DNA of 64,000 nucleotides, from the NCBI RefSeq assembly GCF_004343705.1, contig NZ_SKFH01000012.1, forward strand, positions 45,132-109,131. The letters are read 5' to 3'. The notes under the pieces are model-generated. The model saw nothing but the letters and a program-made list of their open reading frames with translations, had not been told where the DNA came from and did not search any database. The stretch's first letter is position 1, and every line of letters begins with the position of its first letter. The DNA comes from Flaviaesturariibacter aridisoli. GTDB taxonomy: Bacteria > Bacteroidota > Bacteroidia > Chitinophagales > Chitinophagaceae. Positions 45,099 to 53,440 of the stretch are shown here, piece by piece. Made by a program: the position numbers and the translations under genes.

Positions 45099-45175
45099 GG
45101 CCGTGCAGTTTTAGCAGTCTACTAATATACGAAACGGACCCTCCAGGGAAAGCCCCTGGAAGCCGCGTTCTTTCT

Positions 45176-47002
45176 CTATTGCGGCAGGCGCACGGTGAGG
45201 GCGCAGCCTCTTCCCGGCGCGCTTTCCACCTGCACCGTGCCGCCGAGGCCTTCGGCGCGGCTGCGGATGTTGCTGAGGCCGGTGCCGGGATAGTGTGCCG
45301 AGGGGGTGAAGCCACGGCCGTTGTCGCGCACGGTCAGGCGAAGGCCCTCGTTGCTGCGGGTAAAGGCGATGTGCACTTCGCTGGCGCCGGCGTGCTTGAG
45401 CACGTTGGTGAGCTGCTCCTGCAGGATGCGGTAGAGGGCGATGTGGGCCTCGCGCGGGCAGTCGTAGTCGGCGATGGCGCACGTGTCGAGCGACACCCGC
45501 AGCTTGTTGGTGGCACTGATGGCGTCGGCGAGCTCGCGCACCGACTCGTGCAGCCGGATCTTGCCCAGCGAGGGGGCCGACAGGCGTTTGGAGATGGAGC
45601 GGATCTCGTTGATCGATTCCTGCAGCAGGTGCATCGATTTGCGGGCGAGCTCCGCGCGGTCGCCAAAGCCGGAGAGCGCGAGCTCCTGGTACAGCTTCAC
45701 GGTGGTCAGCACCTGGTTGACGTTGTCGTGCAGTTCCTGGCTCATGTCGGAGCGCTCTTTTTCCTGGGCGGCGATGACGGCGGCGGTCATCTGCTGGCGT
45801 TGTTGTTCGAGCTGCTGTTCCAGGCGTTTGCGCTCGGTGATGTCTTTGCGGATGGAGAAGTATTCGAGCACGTTGCCGTCGGTGTCGAGCACGGGCTGGA
45901 TGGAGATGAGCGACCAGAAGGGCGCGCCGTCCTTGCGGTAGTTGAGCGCCTCGAGGGTGAAGGGTTTTTTACGTCGGTATTCGGCGTCCACGCGCTCCAG
46001 GAGGGCCGGGTCGAGGCCGGGGCCTTCGAGCACGGCGGCGGGGCGGCGGCCGAGCATGTCGTCGAGGCTGTAGCCGGTGAGGCGGGTAAAGGCGGCGTTG
46101 ACCCAGGTGGTTTCCTTTTGTGCGTTGGTGACCACGATGGCGTCTTCGGTTTGTTCGGTAATGAGGGAGAGCTTGCGCAGCTCGGTCTCGCGCAGCTTGC
46201 GATCGCTGATGTCTTCGATGCGGCCCACCATGCGGGTGGCCTTGCCGGCCTGGTCGCGGAGGATGTGGCCGCGCTCCTGCACGAAGCTCCAGGAGCCGTC
46301 GGGGCGGCGCAGCTGGTATTCCGCTTCCCAGTAGCCGGCGGCGGGGTTGCCGAGGGTGGCGTCGAGGCTGGCGAGAAGGGCCGCGGACTCCGCCGGGTGG
46401 AGGGCGGCGATCCACTGCTCCATTTGCAGTTCCGCTTCCTGGTAGCCGAAGATGGCATAGAGGCCTTCGCCCCAATGGAGCTTGTGGCTGGAGAGGTCCC
46501 AGTCGTAGATGGCGTCGGTGCGGGCAGCGAGGCGGAAGCGTTCGTTGGAACGGCGCAGCTCTTCTTCGATCTCCTGCTGGCGGAGGAGGAGGGCTTCCTG
46601 CTGCAGCAGCACGAGGGAGCGGAAGGCGTTGCGGTCGCCGGCGGGGCGGCCGATGGCGTAGAGGGTGCCCGAAGCATCGCGGCGTACCGACCACAGCACC
46701 GGCGCAAAGGAGCCGTCGGCGCAGCGCTGGCGCGCTTCGAAGCTGGTGCCGGGGGCGCCGCCCTGCAGGCTGTCGACGGCCCTGCGGGCCGCGGTGGCAT
46801 CGGCGGCGTGAACGCCGTCGAAGAGGTGGCGTCCGAGGAGGTCTTCGGGCGCATAGCCCCAGAGCGCGCGGCAGGCGGCGCTGACGGCCGTAAAGCGGTA
46901 CCCGGGGTCGAGCACGCACAGGGCGTCGGGGGAAGCATCGAAAAGCTGGCGCAGCTCCGCCGGGGTCGGGTAGGCGGGCGCGGTGCGGGTAGGGCCGGTC
47001 AT
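45176..47002 (-). CDS. PAS histidine kinase with LOV-like third PAS
   Basis: 608 residues, soluble. Three sensory domains: PAS 1 (about 10-125), PAS 2 (about 145-260), PAS 3 (about 265-385) which is LOV-like (LEALNYRKDGAPFW and a GRRPA-x-x-L segment) but lacks the adduct-forming Cys. Then a DegS/NarX-type transmitter: SQELHDNVNQ with the His near residue 420, ATP-binding with NVLKHAG, DNGRGF, GTGLSNIRSR. The frame is open up to 47227, but MTGPTRTAP at 47002 is the likely start. It lies 77 nt upstream of the CHAT-domain gene and diverges from the stressosome operon at 47239. Confidence 0.9.
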   Translation of the reverse strand: MTGPTRTAPAYPTPAELRQLFDASPDALCVLDPGYRFTAVSAACRALWGYAPEDLLGRHLFDGVHAADATAARRAVDSLQGGAPGTSFEARQRCADGSFAPVLWSVRRDASGTLYAIGRPAGDRNAFRSLVLLQQEALLLRQQEIEEELRRSNERFRLAARTDAIYDWDLSSHKLHWGEGLYAIFGYQEAELQMEQWIAALHPAESAALLASLDATLGNPAAGYWEAEYQLRRPDGSWSFVQERGHILRDQAGKATRMVGRIEDISDRKLRETELRKLSLITEQTEDAIVVTNAQKETTWVNAAFTRLTGYSLDDMLGRRPAAVLEGPGLDPALLERVDAEYRRKKPFTLEALNYRKDGAPFWSLISIQPVLDTDGNVLEYFSIRKDITERKRLEQQLEQQRQQMTAAVIAAQEKERSDMSQELHDNVNQVLTTVKLYQELALSGFGDRAELARKSMHLLQESINEIRSISKRLSAPSLGKIRLHESVRELADAISATNKLRVSLDTCAIADYDCPREAHIALYRILQEQLTNVLKHAGASEVHIAFTRSNEGLRLTVRDNGRGFTPSAHYPGTGLSNIRSRAEGLGGTVQVESAPGRGCALTVRLPQ

Positions 47003-47035
47003 GATTTGTTTCGGGGAGGATGAAGGTACGCCGTC

Positions 47036-47165
47036 CGGGCTTCGGCTGCGCTCAGCCTGACAAAAAGCTATCCCAATTTCACCAACTACTTGATGATACC
47101 CATGCCCTCCTGTCACCCTGAGCCCGTCCGACCCGGCCGGGCGGACGCAGCCGAAGGGGACAGGG
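47036..47165. repeat. CTGAGCG-type repeats in the divergent promoter region
   Basis: GGCTTCGGCTGCGCTCAGCC at 47038-47057 followed by TGACA (the reverse orientation of the 2551 copy), and a second one (47111-47165) interrupted by a GC-rich palindromic insert (CCCGTCCGACCCGGCCGGG region). Confidence 0.65.
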
Positions 47166-47212
47166 GTCGTACCCCCTCCGGTAATATTCCCGCCCGGGCA
47201 GCGGAATCCGGT

Positions 47213-47220
47213 TACCTTCA
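47213..47220 (+). promoter_or_regulatory. Candidate -7 element TACCTTCA of the stressosome operon
   Basis: A near match to TAnnTTTG 18 nt upstream of the ATG at 47239. Confidence 0.35.
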
Positions 47221-47238
47221 GCGCCAAACAACGCCTCT

Positions 47239-48105
47239 ATGAAGCCCGATATCGCCAAGTTGCTGCAAAAGAAAAGGAAGCAAATTTTCGAAACCTGGAT
47301 CAACAGCCAGCTCGCCGACGTCTCCCTCCGGGAAGACCTGATGAGCAACGAGGACCTGCGCGAGCAGTCCACCGAGCTGCTCGACACCCTGCTCAACACG
47401 CTCAGCGACCGCAACCTCACCCAGGCCGACTCCTCCGACTTCGAGCCGGTGCACGAGATCCTCGCCGGTATCTCGGTGTCGCGCGCACGCCAGGGCTTTA
47501 CGCCCCGCGAAACGGGCGTGTTCGTATTCAGCCTGAAAGAGGCCCTGCTCAGCACGCTGCAAACCGAGTTCAAAGATCAGCCGGAGGTGCTCGTAGACGC
47601 GCTGATGAAGGTGAACCGCCTCATGGACGCCTTCGGCGTGGTGACCTTCGAAACCTTTATCAAGGGCCGCGAGGAGGTGATCCTGCGCCAGACCGACGAG
47701 ATCTCCGAGATCTCGACACCCGTCATCCGCCTGTGGGACGGCATCCTGGCCCTCCCCATCATCGGCACCCTCGACAGCGCCCGCACGCAGGTGGTGATGG
47801 AAAGCCTGCTGCAGCAGATTGTAGACACGTCCAGCACCATCGCCATCCTCGACATCTCGGGCGTGCCCGCGGTCGACTCGCTGGTGGCGCAACACCTGAT
47901 CAAGACCGTGTCGGCCACGCGCCTCATGGGCGCCGAATGCATCATCAGCGGCATCCGCCCCGAGATCGCCCAAACGATCGTGCACCTCGGCATCGACCTG
48001 TCGAACATCGTTACGAAAGCCACGCTTGCCTCCGCGCTGAAGTACGCCTTCGCGCTGCTCAAGCTCGACGTGAAACGCATTCAGAAAGAAAAGCCCGCCC
48101 TGTAA
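47239..48105 (+). CDS. rsbR: RsbR-type stressosome sensor (STAS)
   Basis: 288 residues, soluble. The N-terminal ~160 residues are a helical sensor domain (RsbR_N, non-heme globin-like in Bacillus) with RKQIFETWINSQLADVS. The C-terminal STAS domain (about 165-275) has STPVIRLWDGILALPIIGTL and DISGVPAVDSLVAQHLI, the hallmark RsbR segments that hold the phosphorylated Thr/Ser sites in Bacillus. RsbR and RsbS form the stressosome scaffold that binds RsbT and releases it on stress. First gene of a six-gene operon; candidate promoter at 47213. Confidence 0.92.
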   Translation: MKPDIAKLLQKKRKQIFETWINSQLADVSLREDLMSNEDLREQSTELLDTLLNTLSDRNLTQADSSDFEPVHEILAGISVSRARQGFTPRETGVFVFSLKEALLSTLQTEFKDQPEVLVDALMKVNRLMDAFGVVTFETFIKGREEVILRQTDEISEISTPVIRLWDGILALPIIGTLDSARTQVVMESLLQQIVDTSSTIAILDISGVPAVDSLVAQHLIKTVSATRLMGAECIISGIRPEIAQTIVHLGIDLSNIVTKATLASALKYAFALLKLDVKRIQKEKPAL

Positions 48106-48109
48106 CCCT

Positions 48110-48511
48110 ATGGACCGCATTCCTATTCTCCGCATGGGCAATTTCCTGCTCGTGACCATCCAGATCGACCTCTACGACCGGCTGGCGACGAACCTCGAAT
48201 CGGACCTCGTGCAAATGGTAAACAAAACGGGCGCGCGCGGCGTGCTCATCGATATTTCGGCGCTCTCGATCGTTGACTCGTTCATGGGCCGCATTCTCGG
48301 AAACATCGGCTCCATGTCGAAGATCATGGACGCGGAAACGGTGGTGGTGGGCATGCAGCCCGCCGTGGCCATCACGCTGATCGAGCTCGGACTGGAGCTG
48401 CGCGGCGTGCACACCGCGCTCAATGTAGAAAAAGGTATGGAGCTCCTGCAGGAAAAGATCGGCACAGACTTGGACGCAGAAAGCGACGACGATGAAACTG
48501 GTTCTGAATAA
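48110..48511 (+). CDS. rsbS: RsbS-type stressosome scaffold (STAS)
   Basis: 133 residues, a lone STAS domain. IDISALSIVDSFMGR places S57 at the RsbS phosphorylation site, followed by AETVVVGMQPAVAITLIELGL, very close to Bacillus RsbS. The last ~20 residues are acidic (DDDETGSE). It is 4 nt after rsbR and overlaps rsbT by 20 nt, so translational coupling is likely. Confidence 0.93.
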   Translation: MDRIPILRMGNFLLVTIQIDLYDRLATNLESDLVQMVNKTGARGVLIDISALSIVDSFMGRILGNIGSMSKIMDAETVVVGMQPAVAITLIELGLELRGVHTALNVEKGMELLQEKIGTDLDAESDDDETGSE

Positions 48512-48905
48512 GGATTCCATGAAGATCGAAAAGGAGCAGGACGTCGTGCCCTTTCGCAACCGCGTGAAGGAGTTCGCCGTCAAGATCGGCATGGGCCTGG
48601 TGAACCAGACAAAGCTCATCACCGCTGCTTCCGAGCTGGTGCGCAACATGCTCAAGTACGGCGGCGGCGGCCTCGCCGTCATCGAGGTGATCAGCGAAGG
48701 CCGCGACACCGGCATCCGCCTCCTGTTCCAGGACAAGGGCCCCGGCATCCCCGATGTGGCCCTGGCCATGAAAGACGGGTATACCACCGGCAAAAGCCTC
48801 GGCCTCGGCCTCCCCGGCACCAAGCGCCTCGTCAACGAATTCATCATCAAGAGCACGGTCGGTGAAGGCACCACTGTGACCATCGTTAAGTGGAAAAATG
48901 GATGA
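48492..48905 (+). CDS. rsbT: RsbT-type switch protein kinase
   Basis: 137 residues, GHKL ATPase/kinase. SELVRNMLKY (N-box), DKGPGIPD and GLGLPGTKRLV match RsbT, the kinase that phosphorylates RsbS and RsbR and activates the downstream partner when released. In Bacillus the partner is the phosphatase RsbU; here the next gene is a fused RsbT-like/phosphatase protein. The start at 48492 overlaps rsbS by 20 nt; M10 (48519) is an alternative. Confidence 0.92.
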   Translation: MKLVLNKDSMKIEKEQDVVPFRNRVKEFAVKIGMGLVNQTKLITAASELVRNMLKYGGGGLAVIEVISEGRDTGIRLLFQDKGPGIPDVALAMKDGYTTGKSLGLGLPGTKRLVNEFIIKSTVGEGTTVTIVKWKNG

Positions 48906-49911
48906 CCTGTGCCACGCGGCCCTTCGCGCCGACGACCGCTCGTACTTCTCGCTGCTGAAGAAGGAAGTACACACCCGCGCCCTCGCCGCGGGCTTCAGTG
49001 AGCGCCGTACCGGCGAAGTAGACATCGTGGTGGCCGAGTTGCTCAGCAACCTCGCCAAGCACGCCGACGGCGGCCAGCTGCTGGTGAAAACCATCCACGA
49101 CGGCAACCGGCCCGGCATTGAGCTCATTGCCGTGGACAACGGCCCCGGCATGGCCGACGTGGGGCGCATGATGGCCGACGGCATGTCGACCAAGAACACC
49201 CTCGGCCACGGCCTCGGCTCCATGAAGCGCCTCTCCGACCTGCTGCAGGTGTATTCGCAGAAAGACTGGGGCACCCTGACGCTGGCGCGCCTCTTCGACG
49301 AAAAGCCGACCACCCTTCCCGCGCAGCCCGTAGAAATACGGGCGCTGGTGCTGCCCAAGCCCGGCGAAACGGAATGCGGCGACGGCTTTTTCTGCCGCCA
49401 GGACGAAGACTTCATCCGCCTCTTTCTCGGCGACGGCCTCGGCCACGGCCCCGAGGCCGCCGCGGCGGTGCAGGCCGCCGGCGCCGCCTTCCTGGACTGC
49501 GCCAGCAACGACCCCGTAGCGATCATCCGCCACCTCCATACCGAGGTGCGCAAAACCCGCGGTCTCGTGGGCACGGCAGCGCTCTTTGACCGGCGGAAGA
49601 AAACATGGCAGCTGTGCGGCGTGGGCAACATCGCCACGCGCCTGCTCAGCGGCGGCGTGAGCAAGAACTATATGTCGTACAACGGCATCATCGGCCACAA
49701 CCTCCCGCGCACGCTCAACGCCCACGCGGTGCCCGGCGAAAAAGGACAGCACCTCGTGCTGTGCAGCGACGGCATCCGCAGCCGCTGGGACCTCCTGCGC
49801 CACCCCACGCTGCTGCGCTACGACGGCTCGCTGCTGGCGGCCGCCCTTTATAAAGACTATGGACGCATGACCGACGACATGTCGGTGCTGTGTTGCCGAC
49901 TAAACTCCTGA
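48898..49911 (+). CDS. RsbT-like ATPase fused to RsbX/SpoIIE-type phosphatase
   Basis: 337 residues. N-terminal half (1-135) is an RsbT/RsbW-like GHKL domain (AELLSNLAKH, DNGPGMAD, GHGLGSMKRL). C-terminal half (about 145-337) is a PP2C-like phosphatase of the SpoIIE/RsbX type (GDGFFCR, LGDGLGHGPEA, GVGNIATRLL, CSDGIRSRW, DDMSVL). It combines, in one chain, the kinase-like and phosphatase functions that reset stressosomes. Overlaps rsbT by 8 nt. Which substrate the phosphatase acts on (RsbS, RsbR or the following kinase) is open. Confidence 0.92.
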   Translation: MDDLCHAALRADDRSYFSLLKKEVHTRALAAGFSERRTGEVDIVVAELLSNLAKHADGGQLLVKTIHDGNRPGIELIAVDNGPGMADVGRMMADGMSTKNTLGHGLGSMKRLSDLLQVYSQKDWGTLTLARLFDEKPTTLPAQPVEIRALVLPKPGETECGDGFFCRQDEDFIRLFLGDGLGHGPEAAAAVQAAGAAFLDCASNDPVAIIRHLHTEVRKTRGLVGTAALFDRRKKTWQLCGVGNIATRLLSGGVSKNYMSYNGIIGHNLPRTLNAHAVPGEKGQHLVLCSDGIRSRWDLLRHPTLLRYDGSLLAAALYKDYGRMTDDMSVLCCRLNS

Positions 49912-49913
49912 CC

Positions 49914-51551
49914 ATGCACGAACTGGCACGCGTACGCCTCGAAAACGAGATGGATCTCATCCTGGCCCACCGGAGGGCGATGAAGCTGGCCGAGCTGGCC
50001 GGCCTCAGCCTCTCGGCACAAACCACCTTTGCCACGGCCGTATCGGAAGTGGTGCGCGACAGCTGCGAAAGCGGCCGCTGCGGCACCCTCACGCTCGGCG
50101 TGGAAACCGGCAGCCGCCACGAGCGCGCCATCGTGGCCACGCTGCAGCAGGAAGACGCCTGGGAATCCCTGCAGGCCGGCCTCGCCAATGCCCGCCGCCT
50201 CGTGAGCCGCGTGGACGCACAGCGCCGCGGCGCCGACAGCCGCGTGGACCTCTTTTACAGCATCGCCCCCGCCTACCGCATCGACCTGGGCAAGATCGAC
50301 GAGTGGCGCCAGACCTTCCGCAACGAGCCGCCCGTGTCGCCCTACGACGAGCTGAAGCGCCGCAACGAGCAGCTGCAGGAACTGTCGGACCGCGTGCAGA
50401 AAAGCGAAACCCAGTACAAGACCCTCACCAACGCGCTGCCCCTCATCATCTTTTCGCTCAACGCCGACGGCGAGCTGCTGTACGCCAACCAGTGGCTGCA
50501 CACCTACACCGGCCGCGACGCCGAAAGCCTCAACCGGAGCCGCTGGGCCGACACCGTGCACCCCGACGACTACCCCGTGCTGAGCGGCCTGCTGCACGGC
50601 GGCCTGCATACCGAACAGCCCGCCACCGTGCGCCTGGAGTTGCGCCTGCGCCAGGACGGCACCGGCGCCTGGCTGTGGCACCAGGTAACGCTGACGCCCT
50701 TTCCCGGCGAGGCGGCCGACACGCGCCACTGGATCGGCTACATGGCCGACATCAACGCCCAGAAGATCGTGGAGGAAACCCTCAAAGACAACATCGAGCT
50801 CAAAAAAGCGCAGGAGCGCCTCAGCGAGCAGCAGGCGGCGCTGGAGCAGACCATCCGCGAGCTGAACCGCAGCAACCACGAGCTGCAGCAGTTTGCCTAC
50901 GTGGCCTCGCACGACCTGCAGGAGCCCGTGCGCAAAATGATGTACTACAGCGACTACCTCATTGACCAATACGGCCCGCAACTGGCCGGCCGCGGCCGCG
51001 ACTACCTCAAAAGCATGCAGTCGGCCGCCCACCGCATGCGCTCCCTCATCCACGACATCCTGGCCCTCTCGCAGATCGGCGCCGACAGCGGCGACTTTGT
51101 GCCCGTAGACCTCAACGCCGTAGCCGCCGACGCCCTGCAGGACCTCGAGATCGCCATCCAGGAAAAGGACGCCGACGTGCAGGTGGGGCCCCTCCCCACG
51201 CTGCCCGCCGACGCGGCGATGATGCGGCAGCTGTTTGTAAACCTGGTGGGCAACGCCCTCAAGTACGCCCAGCCGGGGCGGCGCCCGGTGATCCGCGTGG
51301 AGCAGGTGTTCTCCACCGAGGGCGACGTACGCCTGCGCTTTGCCGACAACGGCATCGGCTTCGACGAGAAGTACCTGCCGCGCCTCTTCGGTCTTTTTCA
51401 GCGCCTGCAGCATGAGAAACACTACGAGGGCACGGGCATCGGCCTGGCCATCTGCAAAAAGATCATGGACGTGCACGGCGGCCGCATCTGGGCCGAGGGC
51501 CGCGCCGGCGAAGGCGCTACCTTCTACGTTTCCTTTCCCGCAACGGCGTAA
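49914..51551 (+). CDS. Histidine kinase with a degenerate RsbT-like head
   Basis: 545 residues, soluble. N-terminal ~130 residues resemble RsbT (TTFATAVSEVVRDSCESG in the place of the RsbT SEL-x-RN box) but the ATP-binding Asn is replaced by Asp and the DxGxG motif is missing, so the head is likely a non-catalytic binding module. Then coiled coil (about 145-170), PAS (about 175-295), and a phytochrome-type transmitter with ASHDLQEPV (His near 335) and HATPase (NALKYA, DNGIGF, GTGIGLAICKK). Its ATG is 3 nt after the previous stop, and the receiver gene follows by 12 nt. It may be the output of the stressosome. Confidence 0.9.
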   Translation: MHELARVRLENEMDLILAHRRAMKLAELAGLSLSAQTTFATAVSEVVRDSCESGRCGTLTLGVETGSRHERAIVATLQQEDAWESLQAGLANARRLVSRVDAQRRGADSRVDLFYSIAPAYRIDLGKIDEWRQTFRNEPPVSPYDELKRRNEQLQELSDRVQKSETQYKTLTNALPLIIFSLNADGELLYANQWLHTYTGRDAESLNRSRWADTVHPDDYPVLSGLLHGGLHTEQPATVRLELRLRQDGTGAWLWHQVTLTPFPGEAADTRHWIGYMADINAQKIVEETLKDNIELKKAQERLSEQQAALEQTIRELNRSNHELQQFAYVASHDLQEPVRKMMYYSDYLIDQYGPQLAGRGRDYLKSMQSAAHRMRSLIHDILALSQIGADSGDFVPVDLNAVAADALQDLEIAIQEKDADVQVGPLPTLPADAAMMRQLFVNLVGNALKYAQPGRRPVIRVEQVFSTEGDVRLRFADNGIGFDEKYLPRLFGLFQRLQHEKHYEGTGIGLAICKKIMDVHGGRIWAEGRAGEGATFYVSFPATA

Positions 51552-51562
51552 ATTCGCTCCCG

Positions 51563-51973
51563 ATGGCTCAATGGAAGATCCTGCTGGCTGACGACGACCC
51601 CGAAGACCGCGGCATTTTGGCCGACAGCTTCGAGCAACTGGGTGCGCGCGGCCTGCTGGATTTTGCCGTAGACGGCGAAGACGCCCTGCGGCGCCTGGAG
51701 ACCGGCTGGGCCGAGGGGCACCTGCCCTGCCTGGTGGTGCTCGACCTCAACATGCCCCGCCTCAACGGCGGCCAGACCCTGGCGGCCCTCAAGCGTGACG
51801 AGCGCTTCCGCCACCTGCCGGTGGTGATCTACAGCACCTCCATCAACCCGCTGGAACGCGAAAAATGCCTGCAGCTGGGGGCGCACTCCTACCGCGTAAA
51901 GCCCGTGACGTACAAGGAAACGCTCGACGTAGCGAAAGGGTTCCTGTCGTTTTGCGAGGGCGCAGAGCGGTAG
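51563..51973 (+). CDS. Rcp1-like response regulator
   Basis: 136 residues, receiver only. DDD at 10-12, D61 phosphoacceptor in VVLDLNMP, S91/T92 in YSTS, K113 in VKPV. Twelve nt after the kinase stop, so it is the likely partner of the RsbT-headed kinase. No DNA-binding output is present. Confidence 0.92.
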   Translation: MAQWKILLADDDPEDRGILADSFEQLGARGLLDFAVDGEDALRRLETGWAEGHLPCLVVLDLNMPRLNGGQTLAALKRDERFRHLPVVIYSTSINPLEREKCLQLGAHSYRVKPVTYKETLDVAKGFLSFCEGAER

Positions 51974-52929
51974 CACGCGGAAAACGCAGAAAACGCTGAA
52001 AGAGGTTCCTGTGGGGCAGTACTACGGATACGCAGCTGTTTCCTGTGCTGCATTCCTTTGGTGGAAGTTGCGCTAGAAAAAAGGAAACAGCCTGCAGTCT
52101 GACGTTTCCGGTAAAAGCGCGGAAAGAGGCCTATAGGTGGGCGCACTCCATACATGGGAAAATTCCATACACATACGGCCTCCTTGGCTTTCTCTTTCCG
52201 CGTATTTAACGGGAGCCGCCATAGAAAGCGGGTCTCATTTTTAGAAGGCGGTGGGGTTACGTTCGCAGGCGGGATACGTTTGTAAAGGAGGCCTTTTCGT
52301 GCTGGGGTCCCGGCTGCATTAGAGTCACGTTTAAGAGCAAGGCCTGTGCGCGATGAGGTCCCGGCTGCATTGGAGTTGCGTTCAGGAGCGAAGCCTGTTT
52401 GCGTTGAGTTCCTGTTCGAGTTGAGTTCCCGTTCGCAAGCGAACGGGATGACGATGCTTTGCGCTGCGCGCATTGGCCCCATACGGGCTGCTTCGTAAAC
52501 AAATACATTCGGGTGATGGGGGCCCAGGGGCTTGGGGAGGGCCTGATGAAGTTGGCGGCCTGCGGGCAAAGCAGGCGGGGCCCCATCGGCCTGTTGCCCC
52601 CGGCCACACGAATGTTGCTATGGGGTTTACGGGATGACGGTGCGCGGACCGTCATCCCGTTCGCTTGCGAACGGGACCTCGTTGGCGAACGGACCTACCA
52701 AGAGGTGCATCCAGCCAAGTGCAGAAGAGAAACGCAGAAACACTCCTACAGGCCTTCTCCTTCCGCGTATTTACACGAAGCTGCCCACAGAAAGCTGTTT
52801 CCGGGTTTTTGCAAACACCGCAGCCCACACGTGTTCAAGCGACGTACGGCCGCGATGGTCGTAAGGAAGCCACCACCCTAATAAGTTTCCGCGTTTTCCG
52901 CGTTTTCCGCGTGCCCAAACCCGTGGGGA
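51974..52929. other. Repeat-rich intergenic region
   Basis: Nearly 1 kb without a convincing gene. The edges carry inverted words (GCGGAAAACGCAGAAAACGC near 51977 and TTTCCGCGTTTTCCGCG near 52887). The middle (52255-52690) is a diverged copy of the 237-bp repeat unit of 62640-64000. Several long frames are open through the repeat, but they have no family resemblance and I do not call them genes. Confidence 0.65.
52255..52690. repeat. Diverged copy of the 237-bp repeat unit
   Basis: Contains the shared core (GCGCATTGGCCCCATACGGG, CTTCGTAAACAAATACATTC, GTGATGGGGGCCCA) in the same order as in the array at 62640-64000, with substitutions and duplications. It also has CCCGTTCGC-AA-GCGAACGGG and CCCGTTCGC-TT-GCGAACGGG palindromes. 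Confidence 0.85.
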
Positions 52930-53331
52930 TCAGTTCCCCACCATCGCCTGAGCGTACCGCACCTTGCCTTCCTGCACATACACGGCAACGCCGCCGGTGA
53001 CCTGCCAGTTTTCGAGCATGGCCGTGTGGACGTCGTTGACCAGCTTTTGGAGGTCGGCGCCGTAGATGACGCGGTAGTTTTTGGGAGGCGCCACCGCGGC
53101 AGACGCATCTCCCGACCCATCCCCCGACCCCTTCCCAAGGGGAAGGGGAGCAGACCCATCCTCCCGACCTCCTTCCCTAAGGGAAGGAGGGGTAGACCTC
53201 ACCCCCGACCCCTCTCCAGAGGAGAGGGGAGTAGCGGCGGCTGTCTTATCGTGTGCGTTTGTAAAGGGCGACCAGAAGAGTAAGGCGCCGAGGAGGGCGG
53301 CGGCGGGAAGAAGCCATACTTTTTGTTTCAT
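52930..53331 (-). CDS. DUF1737-like secreted protein with a repeat-derived linker
   Basis: 133 residues. Signal peptide 1-27 (membrane-type hydrophobic stretch, NAHDK after it). The C-terminal ~50 residues (NYRVIYGADLQKLVNDVHT, ENWQVTGGVAVY, then YAQAMVGN) match the DUF1737 family of small domains. The linker (about 32-82) is encoded by three CTCCTTCCC-type repeats otherwise found between genes, giving Ser/Gly/Pro/Arg-rich residues. Start 53331 was chosen because the upstream frame is low complexity. Function unknown. Confidence 0.75.
   Translation of the reverse strand: MKQKVWLLPAAALLGALLFWSPFTNAHDKTAAATPLSSGEGSGVRSTPPSLREGGREDGSAPLPLGKGSGDGSGDASAAVAPPKNYRVIYGADLQKLVNDVHTAMLENWQVTGGVAVYVQEGKVRYAQAMVGN
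53114..53222. repeat. Three intergenic-type repeats within a gene
   Basis: CCCCTTCCCAAGGGGAAGGGG, CTCCTTCCCTAAGGGAAGGAG and CCCCTCTCCAGAGGAGAGGGG in a row (each close to 21 bases; the first and third quoted at the limit of a palindromic core). They are in-frame with the 52930-53331 gene. Confidence 0.75.
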
Positions 53332-53360
53332 ATCATTTGTGTTAAGGGTGCTTAAAGCTA

Positions 53361-53440
53361 GGGAGAGAACAAGAGAAAGAGAACGAGAGAATGAGAGAAA
53401 GAGAGAACGAGAGAACGGGAGAACGGGAGAACGAGAGGAG
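53361..53440. repeat. GAGAACGAGA microsatellite
   Basis: About 80 bases of purine-rich tandem GAGAACGAGA/GAGAACGGGA units, 30 nt upstream of the DUF1737-like gene. A reverse-complement copy is at 60280-60362. Confidence 0.8.

Noticed and set aside
52251..52655. Open frames through 52250-52650 as genes
   Set aside because: They lie in a decayed copy of the noncoding repeat unit and only match the frames of the array.
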